A stretch of DNA of 64,000 nt from Symbiodinium sp. CCMP2592 (GCA_905221615.1 CAJNDT010006135.1:1712089-1776088), one strand, 5' to 3'; shown: positions 1 through 9,554, counted from the first letter of the stretch. Numbers and translations are program-made. Notes: generated by a model from the sequence alone, not told the origin.

Positions 1-475
1 CACTAAAGCCTTGTCAGGGTCATATTATTTGCGCAACCCTATATAAATCCTAAAACCCCAATCCCTAAACCCTAAACCCGAAGCTCTGAACCCTAAAACC
101 CTAAACCTCTAAACCAAAACAACAATTTGGGCGAACTTTAGGGTTCAGGGTTTAGGAGTTAGGGGTGTAGCGTTTTATGGCTCTGTAAACTTTCATAATG
201 AAAACAATAAGATATATGTCCCAAACACCCTTGGAGAAGCCTGTAGGAGCCATCGGTATACGGAAACATTTTCTATGCTAGAGCATCATGTTCGGTCCCC
301 GCCTATATTGATCCTAAACCCTAGACCCCAAGCTACATACCGCATATTACCCTATAGAAGCCTTAGAGGAATGCTTAAAATTGGTAGTGTGTTATAGGAG
401 ACGATTACAGCTAAACGCACAATCCTAAGCCACAAACTGACAAACCGTAAGCTAGCGTTAGTAGGGATACTACCT
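1..475. repeat. degenerate telomere-like spacer
   Basis: Imperfect CCCTAAA-type units at 50-115 turn into the opposite orientation (TTTAGGG-type) at 135-170. The remaining stretch to 475 has scattered single units and no open frame or hairpin I can support. Confidence 0.6.
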
Positions 476-582
476 AATGTAGGAACCTGATTAAGCTAGC
501 CTGGGTCCTTATCAGGGTTCTTTCATGAATCCGAATATAATCGGGTTATACGGCCAGAATTTCTTAAACAGGCTCCTACATT
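476..582. mobile_element. hairpin element, family L (TA-flanked)
   Basis: Inverted ends AATGTAGGAACCTG and its near complement CAGGCTCCTACATT enclose about 80 bp. A second copy lies at 12958-13065 with the same interior layout. Both are bounded by TA, as expected of Tc1/mariner-type MITEs. Confidence 0.7.
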
Positions 583-690
583 ACCAAACCCTGAACCCCT
601 AAAACCCTAAACCCCAAATCCTTTGATACGGTACCTTTCTTGGGACCCGCAAGCCCGCAAGGCCTCCTTTTCTTAAGGCCTGCTTGATTA

Positions 691-816
691 GGACCCCAAA
701 AAAGCACATACACAAAACTCCGGATAGGGATATCCCGTATACACCCCCCAATAATGAAGCCCAAGAAGGTAAGGATATCCCTATAAAATGCTTATGCTTA
801 TGTGCTTTTTGGGTCC
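691..816. mobile_element. hairpin element, single copy here
   Basis: GGACCCCAAAAAAGCACATA at the left pairs with TATGTGCTTTTTGGGTCC at the right. The inner motif ATGCTTATGCTTATGTGCTT recurs near 5880, and a diverged form lies near 56692, so parts of this element are dispersed. Confidence 0.6.
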
Positions 817-828
817 CTCACCTTCATT

Positions 829-960
829 ATGTCCGAGCATCATGTTGGGCTCCATGTGGGAAGCGACGCCAGCGGCGAGCACGGACAGTGCAAACAGCCA
901 GGAAGCTCCGCCGCTGCATGCGCTGAGGAGCGTGTTGTAGGTGAAGATGTCCTCAGGGTT
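829..960 (-). pseudogene. single pentatricopeptide (PPR) repeat fragment
   Basis: The minus-strand frame reads NPEDIFTYNTLLSACSGG followed by a second helix. This fits one 35-residue PPR helical hairpin (T/Y-NTLLSAC core). PPR proteins bind RNA in organelles and are greatly expanded in dinoflagellates and plants. Only one repeat is present and the frame runs into hairpin-element sequence at 816, so this is an exon or gene fragment rather than a gene. No start codon or splice site can be fixed. Identification rests on the repeat consensus only. Confidence 0.5.
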
Positions 961-1270
961 AAGGTGCAGGTGCGGAGGAGGTTTCTCAGGACTATTCAAT
1001 GCAGGGCGTTTTGGGTTAGTGAGAGCCTTTAGGTAGAATGTCTGTAAGATTTGAACTATCGAAACCTACTTCGCTGTACGACCCCTGTAAAGTTCGATAT
1101 TGGGGTCCGCAATCATGACTCGAAAACAATAGGCTAGGATAGTTCAAGGTAGGGTTTAGGCTTTCGGTAACAATTTCTGTTTTAGTTGTAAGGTGTGCCG
1201 CGCAACGAGGGCCCTGGAGTCTTCGGGTGAGGTAAACACCCAGATCTTCCGAATCGAGAAGCTCGGCAGC

Positions 1271-1394
1271 CAGACCTTCCAACAATCCCGAAATTGAGGA
1301 ATATACCTTACATCACATCACGCATCCAAACCGTAATTCTCCTGCTGTAATTGTGGGAGATATTCCTAAATTAAGGGTTTTTGGAAGGTCTAGG
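1271..1394. mobile_element. hairpin element, family I (degenerate)
   Basis: CAGACCTTCC at the left and GGAAGGTCTAGG at the right match the better copy that starts 64 bp downstream. The interior has diverged. Confidence 0.6.
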
Positions 1395-1457
1395 TGGCAA
1401 TGCCTCTTGCAGCCTGCACCGTCGCAAACCACGAGACCTGAATGACGTGTCAGTGCC

Positions 1458-1572
1458 CTACCCAGACCTTCCAAAATCCCTTAATTAAGGAATATACCTT
1501 AAAATATAGTAGGATCCTTAATATGATTTAAGGTATATTCCTTAATTAAGGGGTTTTGGAAGGTCTGGGTAG
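1458..1572. mobile_element. hairpin element, family I (best copy)
   Basis: Long near-perfect palindrome: TACCCAGACCTTCCAAAA is matched by its complement at the right, and the inner arms carry CCTTAATTAAGG. Both ends are TA. Other copies lie at 32932, 48651 and 55338. Confidence 0.8.
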
Positions 1573-1610
1573 GGCCGACCCAACCAGCTCACTTTCGTGA
1601 ACCCTGTACC

Positions 1611-1721
1611 TTAGAAGCTGCCCCCACCCTGTAATAGTGACTATAAGGACTATATAGGATTATATTAGGGCCCTATTATATTCCTATTATACCACTATTA
1701 CAGGGTGGGGGCAGCTTCTAA
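1611..1721. mobile_element. hairpin element, family J, 8-bp target duplication
   Basis: Ends TTAGAAGCTGCCCCCACC and the exact complement GGTGGGGGCAGCTTCTAA. The element is flanked on both sides by CCTGTACC (1603-1610 and 1722-1729), an exact 8-bp target-site duplication. Its TTAG end and 8-bp duplication match those of the 6.9-kb transposon at 38581. Confidence 0.9.
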
Positions 1722-1919
1722 CCTGTACCCCAAACCCTAGAACCTTGCAGCCTGAACCCCAAACCCCTTGAAGGCGTCAACCAACACCACCCAAATCTCT
1801 TTATCCCCAAAACCGTGCTCAATCCGAGGAACAACCCAAAGATCTTCAACAACGCAGGAACAAAACACAAATCAGGAAAACACACAAACAACACGAACCA
1901 TCTGCATCCCAAAATAGAA
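1722..1919. repeat. CCCTAAA-like spacer
   Basis: C- and A-rich spacer with loose CCCAAACCCT units and no coding or hairpin signal. Confidence 0.4.
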
Positions 1920-1987
1920 CTAGGATGCCTAATAAGCTAGGAATAAAAAGGGCTCCCTTGTTGGTATTGGGTAAATCCGCCGAGGCC

Positions 1988-2225
1988 ACAGGCCCAGGCG
2001 TTTTGGTGGTTACCTCAGGTACCCTCCACCTAATCCTCCTCCCTGCAGTCCAAAAGTTTGGGGACACCCTGTTTTTGCGCTCGTTTGCCACCCCCTTGCC
2101 CGGCCTCCCCTCATTTTCTTTGATTTGCGGGCCTACCCGCCCTCCCAGGCCTCCTCCCCCCTCTTTTTTTCCTCCACCCCCCCTCCCTCCCCCCTCCCCC
2201 CCCCCCCCTCCCCCCCCCCTCCCCC

Positions 2226-2257
<32 letters not shown>

Positions 2258-2549
2258 TTTTTCTTCCCTCTTTCCTGCTCCCACTTCTTCTCCCCGGCCC
2301 TCGTTTCGTCTTCCTCGCCCCCGCTTTGGCTTTTGCGTCGTCAATCCACTGCCTGTCTTTCTTTTCAGGCTCTTTCTGTGTTGTTTTTTCTTGCTCCGGG
2401 CGGCATGGCTGGAAGGCCTTTAACCGGTTACAGGCCCAGGCGTCTTGGTGGTTACCTCAGGTACCCTCCACCTAATCCTCCTCCCTGCAGTCCAAATGTT
2501 TGGGGACACCCGTTTTTTGCGCTCATTTGCCACCCCCTTGTCCGGCTCC
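1988..2549. repeat. ~120-bp direct repeat pair bracketing a pyrimidine tract
   Basis: Sequence at 1991-2108 (GGCCCAGGCG, TACCTCAGGTACCC, then CTGCAGTCC and TTTGGGGACACCC) returns at 2433-2549 with few differences, an offset of 442 bp. The pair looks like a small LTR-type or tandem duplication enclosing about 320 bp. A 302-codon plus-strand frame runs through it but is low-complexity proline, so it is not taken as a gene. Confidence 0.7.
2150..2275 (+). repeat. poly-C / poly-pyrimidine tract
   Basis: About 125 bp of almost pure C and T, including an uninterrupted C run near 2229-2257. It can form unusual structures and is prone to length change and assembly error. Confidence 0.9.
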
Positions 2550-2837
2550 CCCCCTCCCCGACACTCCCGCTTAGCATGCTGTATACAACATCCACTGCCG
2601 CCTCGCCCTGCCGCTACAGAGCCGAGGCGGGCGGCGTAGCGTTAAAATTAATAAGGAATCGAGTCTACAAAAAAGGGAATAAGGCTGCTACTGGGCATCC
2701 CCAAATAGAAACACAACACTACACCCTTGTCTTTGAGCCATGCTTCGGGCTCCAGGTGCTTGGCCACCAGCTTTCCCTCCAGTTTGGGTTTAGGGTACAT
2801 TGTTTTTGTGAAGGGTCAGGTTGCAGTATGTAGCTAC

Positions 2838-2971
2838 TTTTAGTATAGACAGAAAGATAAATTGATAGATAGATAGGTAGATAGATAGACAGCCAGATAC
2901 ATAGATGGATCGACAGGTAGCTAGCTAGCTAGCTAGATAGATAGGTAAACAGATAGATGGATAGATAGATA

Positions 2972-3017
<46 letters not shown>

Positions 3018-3066
3018 TCGCGAGACAGGTAGATCGTTTAGGTAGGTAGATCGATAGATAGATAGT
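2838..3066 (+). repeat. GATA/TAGA and GA microsatellites
   Basis: Interrupted AGAT/GATA tetranucleotides (2850-2970 and 3040-3066) flank a pure GA run at about 2974-3014. A short CTAG run (CTAGCTAGCTAGCTAG) lies near 2920. Confidence 0.9.
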
Positions 3067-3333
3067 GTGATACTTGAGTAAGCTTCTTGCCAAGGAGCTT
3101 CATGCAAGTTTCCCAGTGTAAGGTACAGTTGTTTTACTTGGGCTGAGTGCATTTTCATAGGTGTACTCCCTCGGAATTTAGACACCTCGGAAACGAAAAC
3201 CCTGAATCTAGAACCTCTAGGAATCTTAACGCCGTGCTGCACATCTCAAACGATCATAGATGTCCTAATGGCCAAGAGAATATGTTTCTTCACCCCCTCA
3301 GACACTGAGCCCGCTTGAAAAGCCCTAATTCCC

Positions 3334-3445
3334 CTAGGCCCAAGAGTAACCTAGGAACAAAAAGGGTGCCCTTTTTGGTTTAAAGGGGCTTATAAGGGAA
3401 CCTGAACAATCAAAAAAAGGGAATAAGGGCCTGCTCTGGTCCTAG
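3334..3445. mobile_element. hairpin element, family G, 4-bp target duplication
   Basis: Ends CTAGGCCC and GGTCCTAG, with complementary inner arms AAAAAGGGTGCCC and AAAAAAAGGGAATAAGGGCC. Direct repeats TCCC lie at 3330-3333 and 3446-3449. Same family at 33488, 56709 and 59823. Confidence 0.85.
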
Positions 3446-3635
3446 TCCCTGAATCCCGGAGGCACTCCTGAAGCCCACCCTAAGGCTCCCGGCTCTCTGG
3501 GGGAGGGTTTGGGAACCCGAAACACTGGAGGCACTCCTGAAGCCTAAACCCTAGATCCCGGCAGCCCTAGCCCCCGGGACTCCCCAAACGAACCCTGACA
3601 CTCTGAAGCCCTGGATCCTCGGACAGATGTTAATA

Positions 3636-3738
3636 TACAGTAGAAGCCAGAAAGTTGGAATATCATTATCGTAACCCCTTTAAGGTAAATTATAGGGGAT
3701 CCTACCATTAATCCATATTCCAACTTTCTGGAGTTCCC
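3636..3738. mobile_element. hairpin element, family B
   Basis: AGCCAGAAAGTTGGAATAT at the left pairs with ATATTCCAACTTTCTGG at the right. The outer ends differ: TACAGTAGA on one side, GAGTTCCC on the other. Inverted relative to the copy at 5928. Confidence 0.85.
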
Positions 3739-3869
3739 TGTGGGGGCCCTTGTGAACTGGCATGTGGTTCCTGAAATGGCCCGTATATATGGGCCTTACA
3801 TGTAGTGACTAGAAGAGTGCTTGGGGCATAATCGACTAATATACGCAGGTACAGAAGGACAATATGTAC

Positions 3870-4070
3870 AGGAATACTATGAGTATCTAATTTCGGTCCG
3901 ACCCCTGTATTCCGCAGAAGGTCCACCAAATGCAGCGCTTCTTCCCAAGCGCGACCCTTTGCACAGGCGCCAAGAGCGGCATTGTATGCCTTGGCTCTCG
4001 AATCGTCGGCTGCAAGACCGAGAGGGATGACGAGGGGCTCAAGGACGACATGATCCCTAAAGGGCTTCAA
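3870..4070 (-). pseudogene. PPR protein fragment (one full repeat)
   Basis: The minus-strand frame contains AYNAALGACAKG, then RAWEEALHLVDLL and RNTGVGPK. These are helix A, helix B and the trailing loop of one typical pentatricopeptide repeat at about 3876-3989, preceded by roughly 25 residues that may be the end of the previous repeat. PPR proteins act in organellar RNA processing. The frame loses similarity below 3870, close to the family B element at 3636-3738. Together with the fragment near 829-960 this may be what remains of one PPR gene, or two dispersed copies. The apparent protein start is not supported. Confidence 0.6.
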
Positions 4071-4078
4071 TGTCTATA

Positions 4079-4187
4079 TACCTAGTTCATGGTTGGGATA
4101 GGATTATGAATTTAAACTTTTATTCCTTATTGGATTTAAGTACCCATATACATGTAAAATGCTACCCAACTATGACAAAGATACCCT
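4079..4187. mobile_element. hairpin-like repeat, family T
   Basis: TAGTTCATGGTTGGGATAGG through GACAAAGAT. A second copy lies at 26468-26570 with the same order of blocks. The ends are weakly inverted (GGTTGGGATAG against CTACCCAACTAT). Confidence 0.65.
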
Positions 4188-4307
4188 GTAGAGATTCATG
4201 TATGAGGGTATAGGGCCCCTGCTTTAAAGGGCAATTTGGACTTAACCGCATCTCGAACCCCAAACGAAACTCAAAACTTCTCCAACTCGCAAACCTCCAA
4301 AACCCTA

Positions 4308-4421
4308 CTTGTCGGGAATCATGGGGAACTGAAGGTTAACCTTTTTGGTTATATAGGGATTATGTAGGGACTATACTACCCAAACAAGGTTATTAAAGGA
4401 TGCCTACTCTACTACTAGGAG
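4308..4421. mobile_element. hairpin element, family O
   Basis: Left block TTGTCGGGAATCATGGGGAA and right block CCTACTCTACTACTAGG, with AACCTTTTTGGTTATATAGG and its partial complement inside. Copies at 50879 and, split by an insertion, at 24675. Confidence 0.7.
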
Positions 4422-5130
4422 ACCTCAACCCAATCCCTAAACGGAGCCCTCGAAGGAACCCTCAGCAGAACCTACAGGGACCCCTTAAAGGAATCTCGAC
4501 GAGAACAAGGTATCAAGAACAGAGCTGCGACCCCTCAAAGGAACCCTATTCTAATTCTCAAGGCCCATGTATTATAGAAGCCTATTGTAGGTCCCTTTCA
4601 AAAGAACCCTTCAAAGGATCCCTTCAAGGAACCCTCCTAAACCCTAAACCCTTACCGTAACAAGGACACAGCTGCGACCACATCCGCCTGTAGGACACTC
4701 TGCTCGAGCTCCTCGAGCCTGGGATTCTCCCCGGGCACCCTACCTTTCAGGGTCCTCTCCCAAGGGGTTTAGTAGGGTCTAGTAGGATTACGAGTTTAAG
4801 AGGGTTTATAACTTTAACGGTACTATAGGGTTTAGGGGTTTCTGGTTTGGGGTTTAGGGTTTAGTAAGGCGTATAGTTTATGCCTTGAGGCTCCTCAAGG
4901 TATCATGGGCTTTCAGGGGGAGGGTTTGGGGCTTTGGGGGCTCCATTGGATATCTAAGGGCTGTTCTGACAACGGGCTACTTCAGAAGAGCCGTTAAGGG
5001 CTACTGCAAGGATATCTTTAACGGTTGCTTCTAAATGGAAAGCAAACAAAAAGCAAGTAAGTGATAAGTAGACTGAAAAGTGCCCTAAGCGGCATCCTCA
5101 TGGGGGTTATGGCACTTATATCTCTGCAGA
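4422..5130. repeat. short dispersed AAGGAACCCT units; fragment of family Y
   Basis: 4422-4660 is built of CCTTCAAAGGAACCCT-like units on the plus strand. 4881-4948 (TCATGGGCTTTC then GGGAGGGTTTGGGGCTTTGG) is a fragment of the family Y element seen at 54909. 4780-4870 is telomere-like. No gene recognised. Confidence 0.5.
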
Positions 5131-5215
5131 CCCTAGGGATCAAAATAACTCAAAAGCCTCTCTAGTATGGTCTTTGGGCCCAAAAGCCTGAATACATGAG
5201 TCCTTAGATCCCTAA
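5131..5215. mobile_element. family F element
   Basis: CCCTAGGGATC, then AAAAGCCTC, TATGGTCTTTGGGCCC, and ATGAGTCCTTAGATCCCT. This is the common target of other insertions in this window, with copies at 24732, 35570, 45652, 57060 and 60652. It is followed by copies of the dispersed AGATCCCTTTAAAGG unit. Confidence 0.75.
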
Positions 5216-5606
5216 ACCCTATAGATCCCTTTAAAAGGACCCCTTATAGATCCCTTTAAAGGAACCCTATATATGAGCTCTTTGATCCCCAGGGAACGTG
5301 ACTACTTGCTAAGTCCCCCGACCCTCCAAGCAGCGTTCCTTTTACGGTTCGGCGGGCTGCTCAATGGGCTCTTTGTTCAAGGTTGGGGAGTTTTGGGGGT
5401 AATATTCAAGGTTGTTTTTTTGAGCACCTTTTTGCGACTGCTGACGTCCTTGCCACCCGTCACAAGACCTAACGATCAGGCTGAGCTTTAGTCCAGAGTA
5501 CACTTGCGTTTCTCCAGTGTGTGCATACGTATGTAGCATGGATGTATTTATACAAAAGGCAAGACGACCAATAAACCCTGTTTAAAGGACCGGAACCCTT
5601 TACCTT
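5216..5606. other. spacer, no gene recognised
   Basis: After two AGATCCCTTTAAAGGA-type units the stretch 5290-5540 is of mixed composition, with open frames on both strands that resemble nothing I know. Confidence 0.4.
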
Positions 5607-5701
5607 GCCCTAAGGGTCCAAGCAGTCCTTGTTTATGGTTGTTGCTACCTAAGAGGGCCCAAACATTCTCTAATAGTGAGTACTTTGGACCCTTAGGGCT
5701 C
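5607..5701. mobile_element. hairpin element, family S
   Basis: GCCCTAAGGGTCCAAG at the left is answered by TTGGACCCTTAGGGC at the right. Related copies at 8697 and 37850 and a left half at 26364. Confidence 0.75.
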
Positions 5702-5927
5702 TTTTTTCGGGAATATAATACCCTCAATAATAGGATCCTTATGAAAAGATCCAAAAATGAGGCACGCTAATTCTCGGAAACTCCCACATGGACCCTTAAG
5801 GTACATTTTTTAAAAGGGCCAGAGCCCTTATAACCTTGTAATGAAGGCCAATGAGTTAAGGACAATTATCCCCGTGGAATGCTTATGCTTATGTGCTTGT
5901 AGGGGTCCCTAGGGTTCTTTATTAAAT
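5702..5927. other. spacer with element fragments
   Basis: CTCGGAAACTCCCACATGG at 5774 is one end of family M. ATGCTTATGCTTATGTGCTT at 5879 is the inner block of the hairpin at 691. Confidence 0.5.
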
Positions 5928-6030
5928 GGAACTCCAGAAAGTTGGAATATGGATTAATCGTAGGATGCCCTATAATTTACCTTAAAGGGGTTACGATAAT
6001 GATATTCCAACTTTCTGGCTTCTACTGTAG
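5928..6030. mobile_element. hairpin element, family B
   Basis: GAACTCCAGAAAGTTGGAAT at the left and ATTCCAACTTTCTGGCTTCT at the right. Near-identical in layout to the copies at 45546 and 45778. Confidence 0.85.
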
Positions 6031-6183
6031 GGCCAGAGGGCAAGACGACGGCGCGACGCCATGGAGCGGAGGCGATCGCGGAGGTGCGTCTTTGGAGGCT
6101 CGGCAAGCTGACGCTGAGCCATGCCGGCATGCAATGAGGGCTTTAAAGGGTTTAGGGTTTATGGTTTAGTGAAGGCTGTCTGG

Positions 6184-6594
6184 GGTGTAAGTTATGCTTT
6201 CTTTGGGGTTCGGGGTTTAGAGGTATAGGGTCTGTAGGTTGTAGGGGTTTAGGGGGATCAGGGTGTAGAGTTTAAGCTTTAAAGGGTTTAGGTTATGTTC
6301 TTGGGTGGTTTAGGGTTTGGGGGCTTAGGGTCTAAGGCTTAAGGGGCTTAGGGTTTAGAGTTTAGGGTCTATAGGGCTGTAAAGTAAAGGGTGTAGGTTA
6401 TGCTTTCTTTGGGGGGCGGGGTTCGGGGTTTAGAGGTTTAGGGTCTGTAGGTTGTAGGGGTTTAACGGGATCAGGGTGTAGAGTTCAGGCTTTAAAGGGT
6501 TTAGGTTATGTTTTCGGGTGGTTTAGGGTTTTGGGGTTTAGGGTCTAGGGCTTGAGGGGCTTAGGGTTTAGAGTTTAGGGTCTATACGGCTTCG
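6184..6594 (+). repeat. 206-bp tandem duplication
   Basis: Landmarks GTTATGCTTTCTTTGGGG, GGGTCTGTAGGTTGTAGG, GATCAGGGTGTAGAG and GTTTAGGGTTT occur in the same order at 6191 onward and again at 6397 onward, an offset of 206 bp. Each unit is largely degenerate TTTAGGG sequence. Confidence 0.8.
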
Positions 6595-7270
6595 GCTTGC
6601 GGTTTAAGGGGCTTAGGGTCTGGACCTTGGGGGCTTAGAGTTTGGTGTTTGAGGGTTTTGGTATAGCGGGTTCGGTAACGGTTATTATACGGTCTTTCCA
6701 TAAGTCTTCAAAAATGCTTTACAGGGCTTGTATATGACACTCATATTGGCGTCGCAGGCTTTTACAGTCTTCTATTGCCCTGAACCCGAAACCCCAAACT
6801 CCCTCAAGTCTTAAACTCTAAACCCCAACCTGTAAGCCCGAAGCTCAAAAGATTCGTTAGCCCTATACGTTAAGGCCAATGTATATACTATATGAGTACA
6901 TGGACCCTTAGGCGAAGGTGTGTTGGATCCTCTGGGCTGATGGCTTGGACGTTCGAACTCAATGGCTGTCGGCGGAAGTGCGAACCTCAAAACCTGACCC
7001 CGGGAAGTGCGGAAGAAAATGACAATTTCCTGGTTTGGGGCTGGTAGGGCTTTGGAGTTTGAGGGTTTAGGGTTTACGGCGGGTCGGCACTTAGGGGTTG
7101 CCCCAAACCCAACACTCAGTCATTACTATGCGAGACTGACAATGTGAGAGCAATCTGACACGGATGCTTCGTGATGTGATGAGCAATCTTGGCACTTCGA
7201 CCCTAGAATTCTTGGGGCTAACCATTTGTTGTGGTCAGGATCCTACATGAAGAAACTAAGGTAACCAACG
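6595..7270. other. telomere-like spacer with a fragment of family E
   Basis: 6868-6915 (GTATATACTATATGAGTACA then TGGACCCTTAGG) is the right half of a family E element. The stretch 6920-7250 is of ordinary composition and I recognise nothing in it. Confidence 0.45.
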
Positions 7271-8308
7271 AAAGGTACTAAATTGTAGGGTCCATTCTTC
7301 CCTAAACCCCTAAACCACAAAGAAAGGTACTAAATTGTAGGGTCCATTCTTCCCTAAACCCCTAAACCACAAAGAAAGGTACTAAATTGTAGGGTCCATT
7401 CTTCCCTAAACCCCTAAACCACAAAGAAAGGTACTAAATTCTAGGGTCCATTCTTCCCTAAACCCCTAAACCACAAAGAAAGGTACTAAATTGTAGGGTC
7501 CATTCTTCCCTAAACCCCTAAACCACAAAGAAAGGTACTAAATTGTAGGGTCCATTCTTCCCTGAACCCCTAAACCACAAAGAAAGGTACTAAATTCTAG
7601 GGTCCATTCTTCCCTAAGCCCCTAAACCACAAAGAAAGGTACTAAATTGTAGGGTCCATTCTTCCCTAAACCCCTAAACCACAAAGAAAGGTACTAAATT
7701 GTAGGGTCCATTCTTCCCTAAACCCCTAAACCACAAAGAAAGGTACTAAATTGTAGGGTCCATTCTTCCCTAAACCCCTAAACCACAAAGAAAGGTACTA
7801 AATTGTAGGGTCCATTCTTCCCTAAACCCCTAAACCACAAAGAAAGGTACTAAATTGTAGGGTCCATTCTTCCCTAAACCCCTAAACCACAAAGAAAGGT
7901 ACTAAATTCTAGGGTCCATTCTTCCCTAAACCCCTAAACCACAAAGAAAGGTACTAAATTGTAGGGTCCATTCTTCCCTAAACCCCTAAACCACAAAGAA
8001 AGGTACTAAATTGTAGGGTCCATTCTTCCCTAAACCCCTAAACCACAAAGAAAGGTACTAAACCCCTTACTAGGGTCCATTCTTCCCTAAACCCCTAAAC
8101 CACAAAGAAAGGTACTAAATTGTAGGGTCCATTCTTCCCTAAACCCCTAAACCACAAAGAAAGGTACTAAATTCTAGGGTCCATTCTTCCCTAAACCCCT
8201 AAACCACAAAGAAAGGTACTAAATTGTAGGGTCCATTCTTCCCTAAACCCCTAAACCACAAAGAAAGGTACTAAATTCTAGGGTCCATTCTTCCCTAAAC
8301 CCCTAAAC
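7271..8308. repeat. 52-bp minisatellite, about 20 copies
   Basis: Units begin AAAGGTACTAAATTGTAGGG and end in CCCTAAACCCCTAAACC plus ACAAAG. Copies start every 52 bp from 7271, and the 16th (8051) is 57 bp long with a different block. A G-to-C variant (ATTCTAGGG for ATTGTAGGG) marks the units at 7427, 7583, 7895, 8160 and 8264. Each unit contains an almost two-copy telomere-like segment. Copies are otherwise nearly identical, which implies recent expansion or homogenisation. Confidence 0.95.
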
Positions 8309-8401
8309 AAAAAGCCCGAATCCCCCCCCCCCCCCAAGCCCTAAAACCCACTAGATCCGAAGCCCAAACCCCGGAACCCTAAACCCCTACCTACCCCTAA
8401 A

Positions 8402-8679
8402 TCAAGGGTTTCCCTACGCATGCTGCCTCGCACTGCGTGCTCCAAAGATTTTTGCGTGCTGCCTCTGTAGCGCGCAAAACGCTGAGGTGGAATGCAGTAT
8501 CGTTAGATAAAGCCAAAACTTCCCTAAACCACAAAATCACGGAGCATTCGTCAAAAAAGTGCGTGCTGCCTCGTTTTGAATACATGCGTGCTGCCTCACC
8601 TTCTCCTTGGACCGCGAGGTGGAATGCAAAAATCTTTGCAGCACGAAAGTCGAGGGAGCATGCGTAGGGAAACCCTTGA
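8402..8679. mobile_element. 278-bp element with 22-24 bp terminal inverted repeats
   Basis: TCAAGGGTTTCCCTACGCAT at the left is matched exactly by ATGCGTAGGGAAACCCTTGA at the right. Inside, GCGTGCTGCCTC occurs several times in both halves, and CAAAGATTTTTGC pairs with GCAAAAATCTTTG. CTAAA stands on both sides and may be a 5-bp target duplication, though the motif is common here. The 174-codon minus frame over it is not gene-like. Confidence 0.75.
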
Positions 8680-8696
8680 CTAAAGGAACTTATAGA

Positions 8697-8794
8697 ACCC
8701 CTACCCAGAGGGTCCAAGTACTCCCTATTATGGAACTTCAGGGCCATTTTAGCTACCAAAAACCATAAATAGCAACTACTTGGACCCTTAGGGC
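8697..8794. mobile_element. hairpin element, family S
   Basis: AGAGGGTCCAAGTA and TACTTGGACCCTTAGGG form the ends, with CTATTATGG and CCATAAATAG inside. It lies 18 bp from the 278-bp element upstream. Confidence 0.7.
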
Positions 8795-9174
8795 TATTGC
8801 ATCCCTTTAACGCTAACATTGGGTCTCGGTGAAATGTGAGACAGTACAGCCATGAAGACTTGGGGTTTTCTAGGGCTACTTCCACAACTGCACCCCTGAA
8901 CCCCCAGTGCAGAGCTCTCAACCCTTGACACCACCCCTTAAATATAAGGCCTAAAACCTAAGCCGAAAACCTTGAACCCTAAATATCCCTAAACACTAAA
9001 GCCTGCATTCCCAGATCCTGAAGCCCCAAAACCCTAAGCCCCTAAACCCTATAGATCCCTTTACAAGGACCCCTATCCCTATAGCTCCCCTTACTGAAGA
9101 TTCTTGCGACAAGCCCAAAGCTGGACGGCCTCCTCTTTCCGCAGCGCGGCCATTGCTGCCTGGAGCTCCTCCAC
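8795..9174. other. spacer, no gene recognised
   Basis: Telomere-like CCCTAAA units at 8940-9050 are followed by two AGATCCCTTTA-type units. 9090-9170 is GC-rich but too short to assign. Confidence 0.4.
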
Positions 9175-9306
9175 CACTTGGAAGGGCAGGGGACTTAGTA
9201 AGTTAGTTTGTAGGTTATAGGTAGAGTTATAAGTACCCTAAATGGAGTTACCCCATTTATAACCCTACATATAACCTACTTACTAAGTCCCCTGCCCCTC
9301 CAAGTA
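9175..9306. mobile_element. hairpin element, family C (TA-flanked)
   Basis: ACTTGGAAGGGCAGGGGACT at the left and GTCCCCTGCCCCTCCAAGTA at the right, with inner arms of GTTATAAGTAGGTTA type. This is the most frequent family here, with twelve copies. Ends read TA-CTTGG...CCAAG-TA, suggesting a TA target. Confidence 0.85.
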
Positions 9307-9554
9307 CCCTGTCGTGCGCGGCTCGCTTCAGGGCTTGGGGCTTCGGGAATCCGGGTTCTTTCTTTAGGGTTTAGGGTTCAGGGTTGCAAGCATGGACCCT
9401 GGAACCTTTTATTCTGGGGCATTAAGAATTAGAACAGGGTTTGGGGGCCATCATACTACAGTTAAAATAAACGGAACACCACTAAACAGTATAGGTAGCT
9501 ATTTACTTTATAGACCCTGCTAAGGAACCCCTTTAAAGGAACCCTACTCTAAGT

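Larger units (their letters stand above)
1920..2707. mobile_element. family H hairpin split by a ~680-bp insert
   Basis: The left arm at 1920-1976 (CTAGGATGCC then AATAAAAAGGGCTCCCTTG) and the right arm at about 2651-2700 (AAAAGGGAATAAGG then ACTGGGCATCC) are the two halves of the 112-bp family H element seen whole at 47691 and 51847. The insert between them holds the direct repeat and pyrimidine tract described next. Confidence 0.65.

Noticed and set aside
2111..2344. Gly/Arg-rich minus frame
   Set aside because: Simple translation of the poly-G side of the same tract.
1925..2833. 302-codon plus-strand frame
   Set aside because: It crosses a split hairpin element, a duplicated repeat and a pyrimidine tract that gives poly-proline. 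This is low complexity and not a gene.
3233..3245. 105-codon minus frame at 2925-3242 with Ser/Leu repeats
   Set aside because: Translation of GA and GATA microsatellites.
7271..8308. CRISPR-like array
   Set aside because: The repeat is continuous with no unique spacers and contains telomere-like sequence, so it is a minisatellite.
8397..8921. 174-codon minus frame
   Set aside because: It covers a 278-bp inverted-repeat element and a family S hairpin. No domain, and codons follow repeat motifs.
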